Below, piece by piece: positions 42,537 through 42,641 of a DNA stretch of 42,641 nucleotides. The notes beneath the pieces are model-generated. The model was not told the origin of the DNA, did no database searches, and was given only the letters and a program-made list of their open reading frames with translations. Numbering within the stretch: the first letter of the stretch is position 1; each line of letters starts with the position of its first letter. The stretch covers positions 1-42,641 of the forward strand of contig CAZEAN010000049.1 in assembly GCA_964510225.1 (NCBI GenBank). The letters are read 5' to 3'. This DNA comes from CAZEAN01 sp964510225 (GTDB lineage: Bacteria > Planctomycetota > Planctomycetia > Isosphaerales > Isosphaeraceae). The position numbers were made by a program, and so were the translations under genes.

Positions 42537-42641
42537 CAGTGTCTCGCTCTGTTCGAGAGGGTGGTCGGGAAATCGGCCACGGTCTGGTATCGAAGTTTGA
42601 CCCAGACCGAGGCGACCAAGGGCTACCTGGAACGATAGCCC

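Noticed and set aside
1..42641. CRISPR arrays, insertion sequences and tRNA genes
   Set aside because: No regularly spaced direct repeats, no transposase and no tRNA cloverleaf other than the tRNA-like part of tmRNA were seen by reading; a tool search would be needed to exclude faint cases.

Overview
The window looks like a chromosomal segment of a Planctomycetota bacterium. The evidence is the set of families typical of that phylum: a PSD1-type cytochrome protein (DUF1549/DUF1553) followed by a DUF1501 protein, a DUF1559 prepilin-like protein paired with a small lipoprotein, an ASPIC/UnbV-VCBS protein, a secreted sulfatase, a kinase fused to an FGE-like domain, and a FolK with a long C-terminal extension. 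No genus can be assigned from the sequence alone.

Positions 1-7132 look like the right-hand end of a genomic island integrated into the 3' end of the tmRNA gene (ssrA, 7088-7454, minus strand). The island carries a calcineurin-like phosphatase, an unknown acidic protein, a membrane-anchored protein-kinase-like protein, a run of small mobile-element-type ORFs, an excisionase-like HTH protein and a tyrosine integrase. The last 15 codons of the integrase are antisense to the tmRNA 3' end. The other island end (a second att copy) is not in the window.

From 7455 to 12300 there is a large membrane-anchored TPR/VCBS/ASPIC protein and a leucine-rich-repeat lipoprotein. A long run of minus-strand genes follows (24556 down to 12370): Tat-exported aldo/keto reductase, SGNH hydrolase, iodotyrosine-deiodinase-like nitroreductase, 3'(2'),5'-bisphosphate nucleotidase, sulfatase, kinase-FGE fusion, FolK fusion, SmpB, a small lipoprotein and the DUF1559 protein, ending in a strong terminator. 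SmpB, the protein partner of tmRNA, lies about 7 kb from ssrA.

From 24821 to 42641 the window holds csrA; a translationally coupled pair for an LPG-synthase-type membrane protein and a polyprenol-type GT2 glycosyltransferase; a seven-heme cytochrome c; an Old Yellow Enzyme; the PSD1/DUF1501 pair; a tightly coupled operon gpsA-DUF1802-rhomboid with two successive TGATG stop/start overlaps; an M14-carboxypeptidase-like gene split by a frameshift; a truncated and frameshifted HExxH peptidase remnant; and a complete secreted GH32 beta-fructosidase. Exported sulfatase, GH32 and cytochrome genes fit a polysaccharide-degrading, probably aquatic lifestyle (inference).

No wholly new multi-gene system was proven. 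The observations most worth following are the integrase/tmRNA antisense overlap with its island cargo, the conserved E/Y/K halotyrosine-binding triad in the nitroreductase beside a sulfatase and a PAP phosphatase, the FolK fusion to a kinase-like domain without a P-loop, and the frameshifted peptidase pair.
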